6,369 nucleotides of DNA, from contig CATPBC010000185.1 in NCBI GenBank assembly GCA_955652195.1, positions 1 through 6,369 of the forward strand. The letters run 5' to 3'. The translations under genes were made by a program, and so were the position numbers. Shown one piece after another: positions 6,213-6,369 of this stretch. The DNA comes from an uncultured Xanthobacteraceae bacterium (GTDB lineage Bacteria > Pseudomonadota > Alphaproteobacteria > Rhizobiales > Xanthobacteraceae). Numbering within the stretch: the first letter of the stretch is position 1; every line of letters begins with the position of its first letter. The notes beneath the pieces were generated by a model, which was given only the letters and a program-made list of their open reading frames with translations, did no database searches and had not been told where the DNA came from.

Positions 6213-6369
6213 GATCGCCTCTCCAAAGTGCCGGAAAGATGGCCGCCGGCGCGTCACTTTAGCCGATCCGTATCCGATGCGCGGGGTGCAAACGACGCAG
6301 AGCGCCAAGGACGGTAAACAAGGCCGGTAGACAACACGATTAGGATCGGTGAAGTTCGGTCCGCACGAC
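6213..6369. other. Non-coding right edge, upstream of the small protein gene
   Basis: These 157 bases hold no supported gene on either strand. The promoter for the small protein gene should lie here on the minus strand, but no convincing -35/-10 pair was found: the best -10-like hexamer (TAAAGT) has no suitable -35 sequence at normal spacing. A direct repeat CGGATaCGGAT stands near the middle and may be chance. Confidence 0.5.

Noticed and set aside
6213..6308. Upstream extension of the small protein to 100 residues
   Set aside because: The extra 32 residues look non-coding, and the ATG at 6212 has the better ribosome-binding site and begins the family-like sequence.
1..6369. A hidden novel defence, mobile or RNA-based system
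   Set aside because: Both strands were read for direct repeats, inverted termini, integrase or transposase motifs, tRNA-like sequence and CRISPR-like spacing; none was found, and known families explain nearly all the sequence.

Overview
The window is a GC-rich stretch in which every supported gene lies on the minus strand, so it reads from right to left. Codon usage, the type of the proteins and the gene order suggest an alphaproteobacterium, probably of the Rhizobiales (Bradyrhizobium-like). That placement is inferred from general resemblance and was not tested by a search.

The left two thirds (1-4328) hold a complete high-affinity branched-chain amino acid type (HAAT/Liv) ABC uptake operon, apart from the end of its last gene. 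In transcription order it encodes a periplasmic substrate-binding protein (livJ/livK type, 3066-4328), the permeases LivH (2109-2978) and LivM (1141-2112), and the ATPases LivG (395-1144) and LivF (1-386, cut by the window edge). livH/livM and livM/livG overlap by four bases each, and livF starts eight bases after livG ends, so these four genes are tightly coupled. The binding-protein gene is set apart by an 87-base gap that contains a GC-rich hairpin followed by six T residues on the coding strand. This looks like a terminator or attenuator that would give more binding protein than membrane complex. The true substrate cannot be read from the sequence. This transporter superfamily takes up branched-chain amino acids, but also amides, urea, aromatic acids and others.

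The right third holds a secreted serine carboxypeptidase of the S10 family (4413-5957) with a signal peptide and an apparently complete catalytic triad. It is preceded by a small 68-residue protein of unknown function (6006-6212) that resembles DUF6494-type proteins. The two are 48 bases apart and may be co-transcribed. The remaining 157 bases at the right edge show no gene and no convincing promoter.

The functional reading, which is inference only, is nutrient scavenging: a periplasmic peptidase that trims residues from peptide C-termini lies upstream of an amino-acid-type uptake system. I found no mobile element, CRISPR array, tRNA or rRNA, and no evidence for a new system. The more notable points are the attenuator-like hairpin before livH, a damaged twin-arginine motif in the binding protein, a tandem four-codon duplication in the peptidase signal peptide, and the pairing of the small protein with the peptidase.
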